A stretch of 64,000 nucleotides of DNA, taken from Shinella curvata. GTDB lineage: Bacteria; Pseudomonadota; Alphaproteobacteria; Rhizobiales; Rhizobiaceae. Numbering within the stretch: position 1 is the stretch's first letter; each line of letters starts with the position of its first letter. A program made the position numbers and the translations under genes. This document shows, piece after piece, positions 44,416-53,135 of the stretch. A model generated the notes under the pieces. That model was not told where the DNA came from and did no database searches. It saw only the letters and a list, made by a program, of their open reading frames with translations. The stretch spans positions 186,001 to 250,000 of the forward strand of contig NZ_JALJCJ010000005.1 of assembly GCF_022899935.1 (NCBI RefSeq), in the 5' to 3' direction.

Positions 44416-46227
44416 GTGAAAAACATCCGCATTTCCACCCGCATCTATCTCCTTACCGCCATGGCGCTCGTCTTCATGGCGGCTGCCATGATCTACAAGA
44501 CGCAGGTCGCAAACGAGGAGGTGAATGCCGAGCGCCGCCAGATGCTGCGCAACGTCACGGAATCCGCCATTTCCGTCATCGCGTCCTACGAGAAGCTCGC
44601 CAATGAGGGCGCGCTGCCCATCGAGGAAGCCAAGACGCGCGCGATCGCCGACGTGATGGCCATGCGCTTCGGTGAAGGCGGCTACTTCTTCATCAACGGC
44701 TTCGACGGCATGATGATTGCCCATCCCCTGAACGCCAAGCTGATCGGCACGGATGTGCGCGGCCTCAAGGATCCCAATGGCAAGGCGTTCAACGTCGAGC
44801 TCATCGCCCTCGCCCAGACCCCCGGCAACGGCTTCGTCGACTATGTCTGGGACAAGCCTGGCCAGAGCGAGCCGGTCGAAAAATTCTCCTATATCCAGGG
44901 TTTCAAGCCCTGGGGCTGGGGCGTCGGCACAGGCGTTTATGCCGATGACCTCGCCGCGCAGTACTACACTTCCATGGCGACGACGATCGTCATCACGCTG
45001 ATTGCCGGTATCGCGACGCTGGCTGCCGCCCTCCTCATCGGCCGCTCCATCAGCCGCCCGATCAACCGCCTGAAGGACGTGATGCTCGAAGTCTCGCGCA
45101 ACGAGACGCAGTCCACCGTGCCGGATACGGATCGCAAGGACGAAATCGGCAACATGGCCGATGCCCTCGTTCTCCTGCGCAACTCGGTCATCGAGCGCAA
45201 TGCGCTGGAAATCCGCCAACGTGAGCAGCAGGGTATTCTCGACGACGAGCGCAGCGCCAACGAAGAGCGCCAGGCCTCCGTCGCCCGTGGCCAGTCACGT
45301 GTCGTCGATACGATCGGTTCCGCACTGGAGCGCCTCGCCCAGGGCGACCTCACCGTCTCCGTGCCGGAACTCGGCGCCGAATATGAGAAGCTGCGTCGTG
45401 ACTTCAACGGCGCCGTCGCGTCGCTGAAATCCACCATCGCGGCGATTGCCGAATCCACTGCCGTCGTCAACGGCAGCGCCGGCGAGATCAGCCGCGCGGC
45501 GAACGACCTCTCGCAGCGCACCGAACAGCAGGCGGCCTCGCTGGAGGAAACCGCCGCCGCCCTCGACGAGATCACCGCCGCCGTGCAGAACTCCACCACC
45601 CGCGCCGAGGAAGCAAAGCGCATGGTCTCCGATGCCCGTGCGGGTGCTGCAAAGTCGAGCGAAGTGGTACGCAATGCCATCGACGCGATGGGCCGCATCG
45701 AAAGTTCGTCCTCGAAGATCGGCGAGATCATTGGCGTGATCGACGACATCGCCTTCCAGACCAACCTGCTGGCGCTGAATGCCGGCGTGGAAGCGGCGCG
45801 TGCCGGTGAAGCCGGCAAGGGCTTTGCCGTCGTCGCCCAGGAAGTGCGCGAGCTTGCCCAGCGCTCCGCCAATGCGGCCAAGGAAATCAAGACGCTGATC
45901 AATGCCTCGTCGACCGAAGTCTCCGCCGGTGTCTCGCTGGTCGAGGAGACCGGCACGTCGCTTGGCGATATCGAACGCCGCGTCAACGAGATCAACGATC
46001 GCATCGTCTCGATTGCCACCGCCGCGCAGGAGCAGGCCGTCGGCCTCCGGGAAATCAACACGGCCGTCAACCAGATGGACCAGATGACCCAGCAGAACGC
46101 CGCCATGGTGGAAGAGACCTCGGCCGCCAGCCAGACGCTGGCCCAGGAAAGCGGTCAGCTCGCCAGCCGCATCGCGCACTTCCAGCTCGCCGGTCACGGC
46201 AGCGGCCAGATGCGCCGCGCGGCCTGA
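44416..46227 (+). CDS. methyl-accepting chemotaxis protein with single Cache domain
   Basis: A chemoreceptor of about 603 residues. A first membrane helix ([19 protein letters not shown]) leads to a periplasmic single-Cache domain ([52 protein letters not shown]), which typically binds small carboxylates. A second helix follows ([20 protein letters not shown]), then HAMP ([18 protein letters not shown]), a linker, and the signalling domain with the hairpin tip [31 protein letters not shown] (in pieces). The start GTG 44416 ([10 protein letters not shown]) is preferred to ATG 44359, whose added residues look non-coding. No C-terminal pentapeptide for CheR tethering is visible. Confidence 0.9.
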   Translation: MKNIRISTRIYLLTAMALVFMAAAMIYKTQVANEEVNAERRQMLRNVTESAISVIASYEKLANEGALPIEEAKTRAIADVMAMRFGEGGYFFINGFDGMMIAHPLNAKLIGTDVRGLKDPNGKAFNVELIALAQTPGNGFVDYVWDKPGQSEPVEKFSYIQGFKPWGWGVGTGVYADDLAAQYYTSMATTIVITLIAGIATLAAALLIGRSISRPINRLKDVMLEVSRNETQSTVPDTDRKDEIGNMADALVLLRNSVIERNALEIRQREQQGILDDERSANEERQASVARGQSRVVDTIGSALERLAQGDLTVSVPELGAEYEKLRRDFNGAVASLKSTIAAIAESTAVVNGSAGEISRAANDLSQRTEQQAASLEETAAALDEITAAVQNSTTRAEEAKRMVSDARAGAAKSSEVVRNAIDAMGRIESSSSKIGEIIGVIDDIAFQTNLLALNAGVEAARAGEAGKGFAVVAQEVRELAQRSANAAKEIKTLINASSTEVSAGVSLVEETGTSLGDIERRVNEINDRIVSIATAAQEQAVGLREINTAVNQMDQMTQQNAAMVEETSAASQTLAQESGQLASRIAHFQLAGHGSGQMRRAA

Positions 46228-46253
46228 TCTTAAAAACTTCCGCCGCAAACCGA

Positions 46254-46285
46254 AAAGGCCCGCCGGAACAATCCGGCGGGCCTTT
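46254..46285. terminator. bidirectional terminator between chemoreceptor gene and serA
   Basis: AAAGGCCCGCCGGA at 46254-46267 pairs perfectly with TCCGGCGGGCCTTT at 46272-46285 around ACAA. T residues follow on plus and TTTT on minus. It lies in the 85-base convergent gap. Confidence 0.9.
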
Positions 46286-46312
46286 CCTATACTCGTCTTG
46301 GGAGGACGAAGA

Positions 46313-47908
46313 TCAGTCGACGTTGAAGACCAGCGGCTTGATCTGTCGGATCGCCGGGTTGGCGCGCAGCTTGTTCAGCACGTCTTCCGAGACAGCGGCA
46401 TCGACATAGAGCAGCGCGATGGCATCGCCGCCCTGCTTGTCGCGGCCAAGCTGGAAGTTCGCAATGTTCACGCCGGCTTCGCCGAGCGTCGTGCCGATGA
46501 AGCCGATCATGCCGGGGACGTCGGTGTTGGTGATGTAGACCATGTGGTTGCCCACGTCGGCATCGAGGTTGATGCCCTTGATCTGGATGAAGCGCGGCTT
46601 GCCGTCGGAGAAGACCGTGCCGGCGATCGAGCGGGTCTGGTTCTCGGTCTTGACAGTAAGACGGATATAGCCGTCGAAGACGCCCGACTTGTCACGCTTC
46701 ACTTCCGAGAGGATGACGCCCTTTTCCTTGATCATGACCGGAGCCGAGACCATGTTGACGTCGGCGACCTGCGGGCGGATGAGGCCGGCGAGAACCGCGC
46801 TGGTCAGCGCCTTGGTATTCATCGAGGCGGTCGCGCCGTCATAAAGGATTTCGATTTCCTTGATCGCGCTTTCCGTGACCTGACCGACGAAGGCACCGAG
46901 CACGTCCGCAAGGCGGATGAAGGGTTTCAGGATCGGCGCTTCCTCGGCGGTGATCGACGGCATGTTGATGGCGTTCGAGACGGCACCCTTGACGAGATAG
47001 TCCGACATCTGCTCGGCGACCTGCAGGGCGACGTTTTCCTGCGCTTCCGTGGTCGAGGCGCCGAGATGCGGCGTGCAGACGACGTTTTCCAGGCCGAAGA
47101 GCGGGCTTTCGGTCGCGGGCTCGACTTCGAACACGTCGAAACCGGCACCGGCGACATGGCCGGACTTGATGGCTTCGGCAAGCGCTGCTTCATCGACCAG
47201 GCCACCGCGGGCGCAGTTGATGATGCGAACGCCCTTCTTGGTCTTGGCGAGGGCTTCCTTGTTCAGGATGCCGCGGGTCTTGTCCGTCATCGGCACATGC
47301 AGCGTGATGAAATCGGCACGGGCGAGCAGGTCATCCAGTTCCACCTTCTCGACGCCCATTTCCCGGGCACGTTCGGCCGAGAGGAAGGGATCGTAGGCGA
47401 TGACATGCATGCCGAGGCCGATGGCCTTGCGGCAAACGATGCCGCCGATGTTACCGGCACCGATGACGCCGAGCGCCTTGCCGGTGATTTCGACACCCAT
47501 GAACTTCGACTTTTCCCACTTGCCGGCCTGCGTGGAGGTGTCAGCCGCGGGCAGCTGGCGAGCGACGGCGAACATCAGCGCGATGGCGTGTTCTGCCGTG
47601 GTGATCGAGTTGCCGAAGGGCGTGTTCATGACGATGATGCCGCGGCGCGAGGCGGCCGGAATATCGACATTGTCGACGCCGATGCCGGCGCGGCCGATGA
47701 CCTTCAGATTGGTCGCGGCGGCGATCAGCTTTTCCGTCGCCTTGGTGGCCGAGCGGATGGCGAGACCGTCATAGTTACCGATGATCTCGGCGAGCTTTTC
47801 CTTGTCCTTGCCGAGCTTCGGCTGGAAATCGACTTCGACGCCGCGATCGCGGAAAATCTGGACGGCGGTTTCCGACAGTTCGTCAGATACGAGTACGCGA
47901 GGTGCCAT
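46313..47908 (-). CDS. serA: D-3-phosphoglycerate dehydrogenase SerA
   Basis: A 531-residue enzyme making 3-phosphohydroxypyruvate from 3-phosphoglycerate, the first step of serine synthesis. The NAD-binding motif is GVIGAGNIGGIV, the catalytic elements are INCARGGLVDEAAL and the histidine in VCTPHLGAST, followed by the intervening domain and a C-terminal ACT domain (ITNTDVPGMIGFIGTTLGEA) for serine feedback. The length fits the long (type I) form. It follows serC by 78 bases on the same strand, so the two act in one operon. Confidence 0.96.
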   Translation of the reverse strand: MAPRVLVSDELSETAVQIFRDRGVEVDFQPKLGKDKEKLAEIIGNYDGLAIRSATKATEKLIAAATNLKVIGRAGIGVDNVDIPAASRRGIIVMNTPFGNSITTAEHAIALMFAVARQLPAADTSTQAGKWEKSKFMGVEITGKALGVIGAGNIGGIVCRKAIGLGMHVIAYDPFLSAERAREMGVEKVELDDLLARADFITLHVPMTDKTRGILNKEALAKTKKGVRIINCARGGLVDEAALAEAIKSGHVAGAGFDVFEVEPATESPLFGLENVVCTPHLGASTTEAQENVALQVAEQMSDYLVKGAVSNAINMPSITAEEAPILKPFIRLADVLGAFVGQVTESAIKEIEILYDGATASMNTKALTSAVLAGLIRPQVADVNMVSAPVMIKEKGVILSEVKRDKSGVFDGYIRLTVKTENQTRSIAGTVFSDGKPRFIQIKGINLDADVGNHMVYITNTDVPGMIGFIGTTLGEAGVNIANFQLGRDKQGGDAIALLYVDAAVSEDVLNKLRANPAIRQIKPLVFNVD

Positions 47909-47950
47909 GAGAGGCCTCCTTAAATCGGTCTAGGGAGATGAGATAAAGGT

Positions 47951-47973
47951 GGCTTCGCCCATGGGACGAAGCC
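47951..47973 (-). repeat. inverted repeat between serC and serA
   Basis: GGCTTCG at 47951-47957 and CGAAGCC at 47967-47973 enclose CCCATGGGA, which itself has CCC/GGG ends. The hairpin lies between the serC stop (47987) and serA start (47908). It could be a weak terminator, mRNA-stabilising hairpin or attenuator; no T run is convincing. Confidence 0.35.
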
Positions 47974-47986
47974 GGTCGCGAAAAAA

Positions 47987-49168
47987 TCAGGCCGCAGCCT
48001 TGGAAAGCGCCGCCTTCTGGGTCTCGAAGGCCCAGATCATCCAGGGCATCAATGCCTCGAGGTCGGCAGTGTCGATGGTGGCACCGGCCCAGATGCGCAG
48101 GCCCGAGGGGGCATCGCGGTAGGCACCGATGTCATAGGCGACACCCTGCTTGTCGAGAAGGGACACGAGGCCCTTGGCGAAAGCTGCCTGTGCATCGGCG
48201 TCGAGCGCCAGCACGTCCTTATCGGCAATCGTCAGGCACACCGAGGTGTTCGAGCGGGTCGCCGGGTCCTTGGCAAGGTTGGCGATCCAGTCGTTCTTCT
48301 CGACGAAATCGAAGATGACCTTGGCATTGGCGTCGGCGCGGGCCATCAGGCCCTTAAGGCCGCCGACTTCCTTGGCCCAGAGCAGCGCATCGATGTAATC
48401 CTCGACGCAGAGCATGGAGGGCGTGTTGATCGTCTCGCCCTGGAAGATGCCCTCGATGATCTTACCGCCCTTGGTCATGCGGAAAATCTTCGGCATCGGC
48501 CAGGCCGGCGTATAGCTTTCCAGACGCTCGACGGCACGCGGCGACAGGATGATGACACCATGCGCGCCCTCGCCGCCGAGAACCTTCTGCCAGGAGAAGG
48601 TGACGACATCGAGCTTGGCGAAATCGAGGTTCTGCGCGAAAGCGGCCGAGGTCGCGTCGCAGATCGTCAGGCCCTTGCGGTCGGCCGGGATGAAGTCGGC
48701 ATTGGCAACGCGCACGCCGGAGGTCGTGCCGTTCCAGGTGAAGACCACGTCACGGTCGAAATCGATCGTGGAAAGGTCGGGCAGCAGGCCGTAGTCGGCC
48801 GTGATCTTGCGCGTGTCGGGAAGCTTCAGCTCCTTGACGACGTCGGAAACCCAGCCCGAACCGAAGCTTTCCCAGGCAACCATATCGACGCCGCGCGGGC
48901 CGAGCAGCGACCACAGCGCCATTTCGACGGCGCCGGTATCCGAAGCGGGCACGATGCCTATGCGGTAATCCGCCGGGACTTCGAGGACTTCACGGGTAAG
49001 GTCGATGGCCTGCTTGAGCTTGGTCTTGCCGATCTTGGCGCGGTGCGAACGACCGAGCGGTGCATCGGAAAGCGCTTCGAGCGACCAGTTGGGGCGCTTC
49101 GAGCACGGGCCAGAAGAAAAATGGGTATTGTTCGGACGCACGTCCGGCGGTGTGACGGTCTTCGTCAT
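47987..49168 (-). CDS. serC: phosphoserine aminotransferase SerC
   Basis: A 393-residue PLP enzyme that transaminates 3-phosphohydroxypyruvate to phosphoserine. It belongs to the alphaproteobacterial form of SerC: start with [17 protein letters not shown], the PLP-bound lysine is in [17 protein letters not shown], and substrate residues appear in [11 protein letters not shown]. The length is normal for this form. The ATG at 49168 is preceded by a structured leader (49173-49211), in which GGAAGG is the ribosome site. serA follows in the same direction. Confidence 0.94.
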   Translation of the reverse strand: MTKTVTPPDVRPNNTHFSSGPCSKRPNWSLEALSDAPLGRSHRAKIGKTKLKQAIDLTREVLEVPADYRIGIVPASDTGAVEMALWSLLGPRGVDMVAWESFGSGWVSDVVKELKLPDTRKITADYGLLPDLSTIDFDRDVVFTWNGTTSGVRVANADFIPADRKGLTICDATSAAFAQNLDFAKLDVVTFSWQKVLGGEGAHGVIILSPRAVERLESYTPAWPMPKIFRMTKGGKIIEGIFQGETINTPSMLCVEDYIDALLWAKEVGGLKGLMARADANAKVIFDFVEKNDWIANLAKDPATRSNTSVCLTIADKDVLALDADAQAAFAKGLVSLLDKQGVAYDIGAYRDAPSGLRIWAGATIDTADLEALMPWMIWAFETQKAALSKAAA

Positions 49169-49172
49169 GATC

Positions 49173-49211
49173 GCTATCCTTCCAGATAGATAGCCCTTCG
49201 TTGGGGAAGGG
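49173..49211 (-). ncRNA. structured serC leader (candidate serC RNA motif)
   Basis: On the minus strand two hairpins lie directly before the serC ATG. The first is CCCTTC/GAAGGG (plus-strand 49194-49199 with 49206-49211). The second is GCTATC/GATAGC (49173-49178 with 49189-49194), whose loop and arm contain the GGAAGG ribosome site, 9 bases from the ATG. A two-hairpin serC leader motif is known from alphaproteobacteria; agreement is by layout, not by a covariance search. It could act as a translational switch. Confidence 0.5.
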
Positions 49212-49296
49212 TGTCCCGCCGCCGTGAATATGGAACAGACCTGCTTTCGTCAAGAGGAATATGTCGCGAACGAAGAATAATCCGGCGCAATGGAAA

Positions 49297-49322
49297 CGGC
49301 GCGCCGGTTGTCCGGCGCGCCG
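49297..49322 (-). terminator. hairpin after outer-membrane protein gene
   Basis: CGGCGCGCCGG at 49297-49307 pairs exactly with CCGGCGCGCCG at 49312-49322 around TTGT, 24 bases after the stop of the leftward gene at 49347. The minus-strand tail is only GTTTCC, so termination may be partial. Confidence 0.65.
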
Positions 49323-49346
49323 TTGAAAAGGTCGATGAGAAATGGC

Positions 49347-50186
49347 CTACCAGGTGGTGACGCGGATACCGGCGCGGATCTCGTGCTTCTGGAAACCGTC
49401 GTCGCGGCCCTTCGTGCCCGCACCGCCCCAACCCGCTTCGGTGGCGCCGTACTTGTACATCTTGCCGCCAGCCGTATCGGAATAGCGATAGCCGAGGTCG
49501 AGCTTGATGCGGTTCGTCAAATCCACGGATGCACCCGCCATGAGGGCGTAGGTGAAACGCCAGCTGTCCTCGCCGCTGAGACGCTCGTTTGCATAGACCC
49601 TGCCCGAGCAGCTGGCCGTGCCGTCTTCGCAGAACGGCTTCTGGTTCATGTTATTCCAGCGAAGGTAGGTTACCCCCGCACCCGCGCCGATATAGGGCGT
49701 GATGCCGGCATAGGTGCCGAGATCGAGATATCCGTTGGCCAGGACGTTGACAGCGTTGTAGTCGCCCTTGTGGCCAAAGCCGCAGCTCGTCCCCGCCGGC
49801 TCATCGTCGCTGCAGGGCAGGTTGACATTCGATCCACCGCTGAGGCTGCCATTGAAGAAATCGGTCGTCAGGTCGGTGCGCAGGAAGTTGTTGAACTGGT
49901 AGCCCATGCCGACACCGTAGGACATCGGCTTGGAGAAGCGCGCGCTGTCGAAGCTTTCGTTCGAGAAGACCGTGCCGCCCGGCTGATAGACCGTGTATTG
50001 CGGCTTGCCGCCCTTCATCCAGCCCGAATAGCCGAGGTCGCCACGCAGATACCAGCCCTCGGCAACCGCGCTGCCGGACACATCGATCTCCGGCGCGTTA
50101 ATGATGTCGAGGTCACTCGCCATGGCGCCGGTCGCGACGAGGCCGGCAAAAATGGCGAAACCAAGCGGTGCGATACGTCGAAACAT
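49347..50186 (-). CDS. outer-membrane beta-barrel protein (Omp25/RopB-like porin family)
   Basis: A 279-residue outer-membrane protein with a signal peptide (FAIFAGLVATGAMA-SDL), a short linker and an eight-strand barrel of the Omp25/Omp31/RopB kind: GWYLRGDLGYSGW, VGMGYQFNNFLRTDLTTDFF, GAGAGVTYLRWNN, RFTYALMAGASVDLTNRIKLDLGYR, with the final strand ending IRAGIRVTTW. Four cysteines in two pairs (LPCSDDEPAGTSCGF; FCEDGTASCSG) sit in predicted external loops and suggest disulphides. A close paralogue lies immediately upstream on the same strand. Confidence 0.87.
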   Translation of the reverse strand: MFRRIAPLGFAIFAGLVATGAMASDLDIINAPEIDVSGSAVAEGWYLRGDLGYSGWMKGGKPQYTVYQPGGTVFSNESFDSARFSKPMSYGVGMGYQFNNFLRTDLTTDFFNGSLSGGSNVNLPCSDDEPAGTSCGFGHKGDYNAVNVLANGYLDLGTYAGITPYIGAGAGVTYLRWNNMNQKPFCEDGTASCSGRVYANERLSGEDSWRFTYALMAGASVDLTNRIKLDLGYRYSDTAGGKMYKYGATEAGWGGAGTKGRDDGFQKHEIRAGIRVTTW

Positions 50187-50350
50187 AGCTTCGTTCCCCT
50201 GAAACCCGGACCTGCCGGCGGTTGCTTTCGGCGCGGGCGCAAACGAGGACGTAGCTGCCTATACCGTTGATTAACCATAACTGTTAAGGGGTGAAAAAAC
50301 GGTTAAGTCCCTGCGGCCACGACGACGGATGCGGGACGGCTGGAACGCAA

Positions 50351-50373
50351 AGGGCCGCCCAAAGGGCGGCCCT
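50351..50373 (-). terminator. terminator of the second outer-membrane protein gene
   Basis: AGGGCCGCCC at 50351-50360 pairs with GGGCGGCCCT at 50364-50373 around AAA, 25 bases after the stop at 50398. The minus-strand tail reads TTTGCG. Confidence 0.75.
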
Positions 50374-50397
50374 GAATATCAGTCCCGGGATACGGGA

Positions 50398-51231
50398 TTA
50401 TTTGTAGACCGGCTGCTCGATCGGGATTTCTGCCGGCGGGATGTAAGCCTGCTGGTCGCAACCGTTGAAGGAGTAGCGCAGACCCGCGCGGGCTTCATGG
50501 CTGTAGAAGCCCTTGTCGTAGCCCGGGCCGCCGCCCGCGTTGTAGCCGAACATGCCGCCCTTGGTGACATGGCGGAAGCGGTAGCCGACATCGGCCTTCA
50601 GGTTGCAGGTCATGTCGATCGAAGCGCCGGCCATGAGGGCGTAGGTAAAGCGCCAGCTCTTCTTGCCGCGGTGCACGAAGGTCGGGTCGCAGTTCGTCGG
50701 ATCGCCATCTTCGCACGACGTGTTGTTGAGGTCGTTCCAGCGCACATAGGTGCCGCCGATACCGGCACCGACATAAGGCGTGAAAGCACCGTAGTGGCCG
50801 ATGTCGACATAGGCGTTGGCGAGCAGGCTAAGGGCCGTCAGGGACGCAACGTCGGTGGATGTGCAGCTGACCGCCACGCCGCAGCCGCCAGACGTCGAGC
50901 CACGGAAATTCGACTTGAACATGTAGTCGAGCGTCACGTCCGTACGGAAGTGATCATTGATCTGGTAGCCGACGCCGCCGCCGAGCGTGAAGCCGCTCTT
51001 CAGCGTCGCCGAGTCGAATTCACGGACATTGCCGTTCGAACCCTGGAAATACTTCGCGCCGCGGATCTTGTTGTAGGACCAGCCCATGTCGCCGCGCAGG
51101 TACCAGCCGCCCGTCTCCACGATGGTTTGCTGAACCGGCGCCTCAATGACTTCCGGCTGGTAGATGTCGGCCGCATAACCGGACGTGCCTGTCAGCAGGA
51201 CGGCTACGACGCCACTCAAAACTTTCCTCAT
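50398..51231 (-). CDS. outer-membrane beta-barrel protein (Omp25/RopB-like porin family)
   Basis: A 277-residue paralogue of the product at 49347-50186, from tandem duplication. It has a signal peptide (VLSGVVAVLLTGTSGYA-ADI), then TGGWYLRGDMGWSYNKI, GGGVGYQINDHFRTDVTLDYMF, GAGIGGTYVRWNDLN, RFTYALMAGASIDMTCNLKADVGYRF, and a barrel end near HEARAGLRYSFNGC; about 18 residues follow the last strand, unlike typical barrels that end in an aromatic residue. Cysteine pairs (GGCGVAVSC; CEDGDPTNC) again lie in loops. The long AT-rich upstream region (51232-51440) suggests strong, separate transcription. Confidence 0.87.
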   Translation of the reverse strand: MRKVLSGVVAVLLTGTSGYAADIYQPEVIEAPVQQTIVETGGWYLRGDMGWSYNKIRGAKYFQGSNGNVREFDSATLKSGFTLGGGVGYQINDHFRTDVTLDYMFKSNFRGSTSGGCGVAVSCTSTDVASLTALSLLANAYVDIGHYGAFTPYVGAGIGGTYVRWNDLNNTSCEDGDPTNCDPTFVHRGKKSWRFTYALMAGASIDMTCNLKADVGYRFRHVTKGGMFGYNAGGGPGYDKGFYSHEARAGLRYSFNGCDQQAYIPPAEIPIEQPVYK

Positions 51232-51442
51232 GGCCTTGCTCCAATAGGCTTCAACTTGGCGCGGCCGGTGCGCCGGTCCCCAAGTCCCTCGATCAGGGAT
51301 GGATAATGGAGAGGAAAGGTTAAGGGGCGATTAACTACAAAGATTTACCTTATTTGTTAACAAGCGTTCACACACTCGGTAAATTTTAAATAAAACGCAC
51401 ACCGACGACACCAAAGCTTCAAGACCTACTTACTGCACAAAG

Positions 51443-51471
51443 AAAAAGCCGGAGCGAAGCCCCGGCTTTTT
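51443..51471 (-). terminator. rho-independent terminator of glmM
   Basis: On the minus strand AAAAAGCCGG, a GC-rich loop with its own GC pairs, and CCGGCTTTTT form a classic hairpin with T run, 23 bases after the glmM stop at 51494. Confidence 0.88.
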
Positions 51472-51493
51472 GAAACAGCAAAGAATGTCAGGA

Positions 51494-52846
51494 TCAGGCG
51501 GCGCTGCGCACCGATCCGATGACACCGACCAGTTCGTCCACTATGCGCTCCACCTGGCCGCGATCATCACCTTCGGCCATGACGCGGATCAGCGGCTCCG
51601 TGCCGGAAGGACGGATCAGCAGACGGCCGTTCTTGGCCAGTTCGCTTTCCGCGTCGGCGATCGCCTGGCGTACGCTTGCGTCTTCCAGCGGCTTGCCGGC
51701 CTTGATGCGGACGTTCTTCAGCACCTGCGGCACCGGCTCGAACCGGTTGCAAACCTCGCTCACAGACTTGCCGCTGCGCTTGACGCAGGCGAGCACCTGC
51801 AGCGCCGCGACGAGCCCGTCGCCCGTCGTGCCGAAATCCGACAGGACGATATGGCCGGACTGTTCGCCGCCGACATTGTAGTCGTGGTTGCGCATGTGCT
51901 CAACGACATAGCGGTCGCCGACCTTGGTGCGCTCGAGACCCAGGCCCTTGTCGGTGAGGAACCGCTCCAGACCGAGATTGGACATGACGGTTGCGACAAG
52001 GCCGTTGCCGCGCAGGATGCCGTCCGCAGCCCAGCTTTCTGCAATCACCGCCATCAGCTGGTCGCCGTCGATGGTCTTGCCGGTCTCGTCGATGATCTGG
52101 ACGCGATCCGCATCGCCATCCAGCGCAATGCCGATATCGGCGCGCACTTCGTGGACCTTGCGCAGCAGCGTTTCGGGATGGGTCGAGCCGCATTCGAGAT
52201 TGATGTTGAGGCCGTCAGGTTCGTTGCCGATCGTCACGACATCGGCGCCGAGTTCCCAAAGCGCAGCCGGAGCCACCCGATAGGCCGCACCGTTGGCGCA
52301 GTCGATGGCGACGCGCAGGCCCTGCAGTGTGACATCGCGCGGCAGCGTGCGCTTGGCATGCTCGATATAGCGGTCGTGCACACCATCGATACGCTTGGCC
52401 CGGCCGATTTCCGCGGACTTGGCCAGCTGGGCCATCAGGTCCTTTTCAAGCAGCTCCTCGATCTCCATCTCAATCTCGTCGGAGAGCTTGTAGCCATCGG
52501 GGCCGAAAAGCTTGATGCCGTTGTCGTAGAACGGATTGTGCGAGGCCGAGATCATCACGCCGATATCGGCACGCAGCGAGCGCGTCAGCATGGCGACGGC
52601 CGGCGTCGGGATCGGGCCGAGAACGAAGGCGTCGATACCCGCCGCGGTGAAGCCGGCAACCATGGCATTTTCCAGCATGTAGCCGGAAAGCCGCGTATCC
52701 TTGCCGATAACGACCCGGTGGCGATGCGCACCACGACGGAAGATGGTGCCGACCGCAATGCCGACGCGCATGGCGAGGTCCGGCGTCATGGGAAAAGTAT
52801 TGGACTGTCCCCGGATACCATCCGTGCCGAAATAACGACGTTTCAT
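51494..52846 (-). CDS. glmM: phosphoglucosamine mutase GlmM
   Basis: A 450-residue enzyme converting glucosamine-6-phosphate to glucosamine-1-phosphate for peptidoglycan and LPS. It has [12 protein letters not shown] at the start, the catalytic phosphoserine Ser102 in [16 protein letters not shown], the metal site [13 protein letters not shown] and the phosphate-binding [15 protein letters not shown]. The length is exactly that of the family. The ATG at 52846 is the conserved start. ftsH lies upstream on the same strand, 289 bases away, with its own terminator between. Confidence 0.96.
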   Translation of the reverse strand: MKRRYFGTDGIRGQSNTFPMTPDLAMRVGIAVGTIFRRGAHRHRVVIGKDTRLSGYMLENAMVAGFTAAGIDAFVLGPIPTPAVAMLTRSLRADIGVMISASHNPFYDNGIKLFGPDGYKLSDEIEMEIEELLEKDLMAQLAKSAEIGRAKRIDGVHDRYIEHAKRTLPRDVTLQGLRVAIDCANGAAYRVAPAALWELGADVVTIGNEPDGLNINLECGSTHPETLLRKVHEVRADIGIALDGDADRVQIIDETGKTIDGDQLMAVIAESWAADGILRGNGLVATVMSNLGLERFLTDKGLGLERTKVGDRYVVEHMRNHDYNVGGEQSGHIVLSDFGTTGDGLVAALQVLACVKRSGKSVSEVCNRFEPVPQVLKNVRIKAGKPLEDASVRQAIADAESELAKNGRLLIRPSGTEPLIRVMAEGDDRGQVERIVDELVGVIGSVRSAA

Positions 52847-53084
52847 ATGTGCTCCTGAAATCGCCAGCTCTGGCGGCATTCTCTGATGCGCTCAGCTCGG
52901 GAGTTTTTACTCACCAAGCCCGGCGGCGTCATACATCAAGCCGCGAACAGGCGGAATAGTTTAAATCCGTAACCCTGTTTTAACCTTAAGGCGCGGCACG
53001 ACCATGTCGTTTCTTTGCCACAAAAGCCGGGAAATAGCATCAGCCCGCAGATCAGGAATGATTACAGGCCGTTACCGAAAGAAA

Positions 53085-53110
53085 ACGGCCGGGAACAATG
53101 TCCCGACCGT
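53085..53110 (-). terminator. terminator of ftsH
   Basis: ACGGCCGGGA at 53085-53094 pairs with TCCCGACCGT at 53101-53110 with one mismatch; on the minus strand it is followed by TTTTCTTT. It is 25 bases after the ftsH stop. Confidence 0.8.
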
Positions 53111-53135
53111 ACTTTCTCATAGCTTTCGCTGGATC

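Noticed and set aside
46298-47923. Open plus-strand frame of 541 codons over serA
   Set aside because: Exact antisense of serA with third-position periodicity from serA; no homology pattern.
51470-52858. Open plus-strand frame of 462 codons over glmM
   Set aside because: Antisense shadow of glmM, which is full-length with all catalytic motifs.
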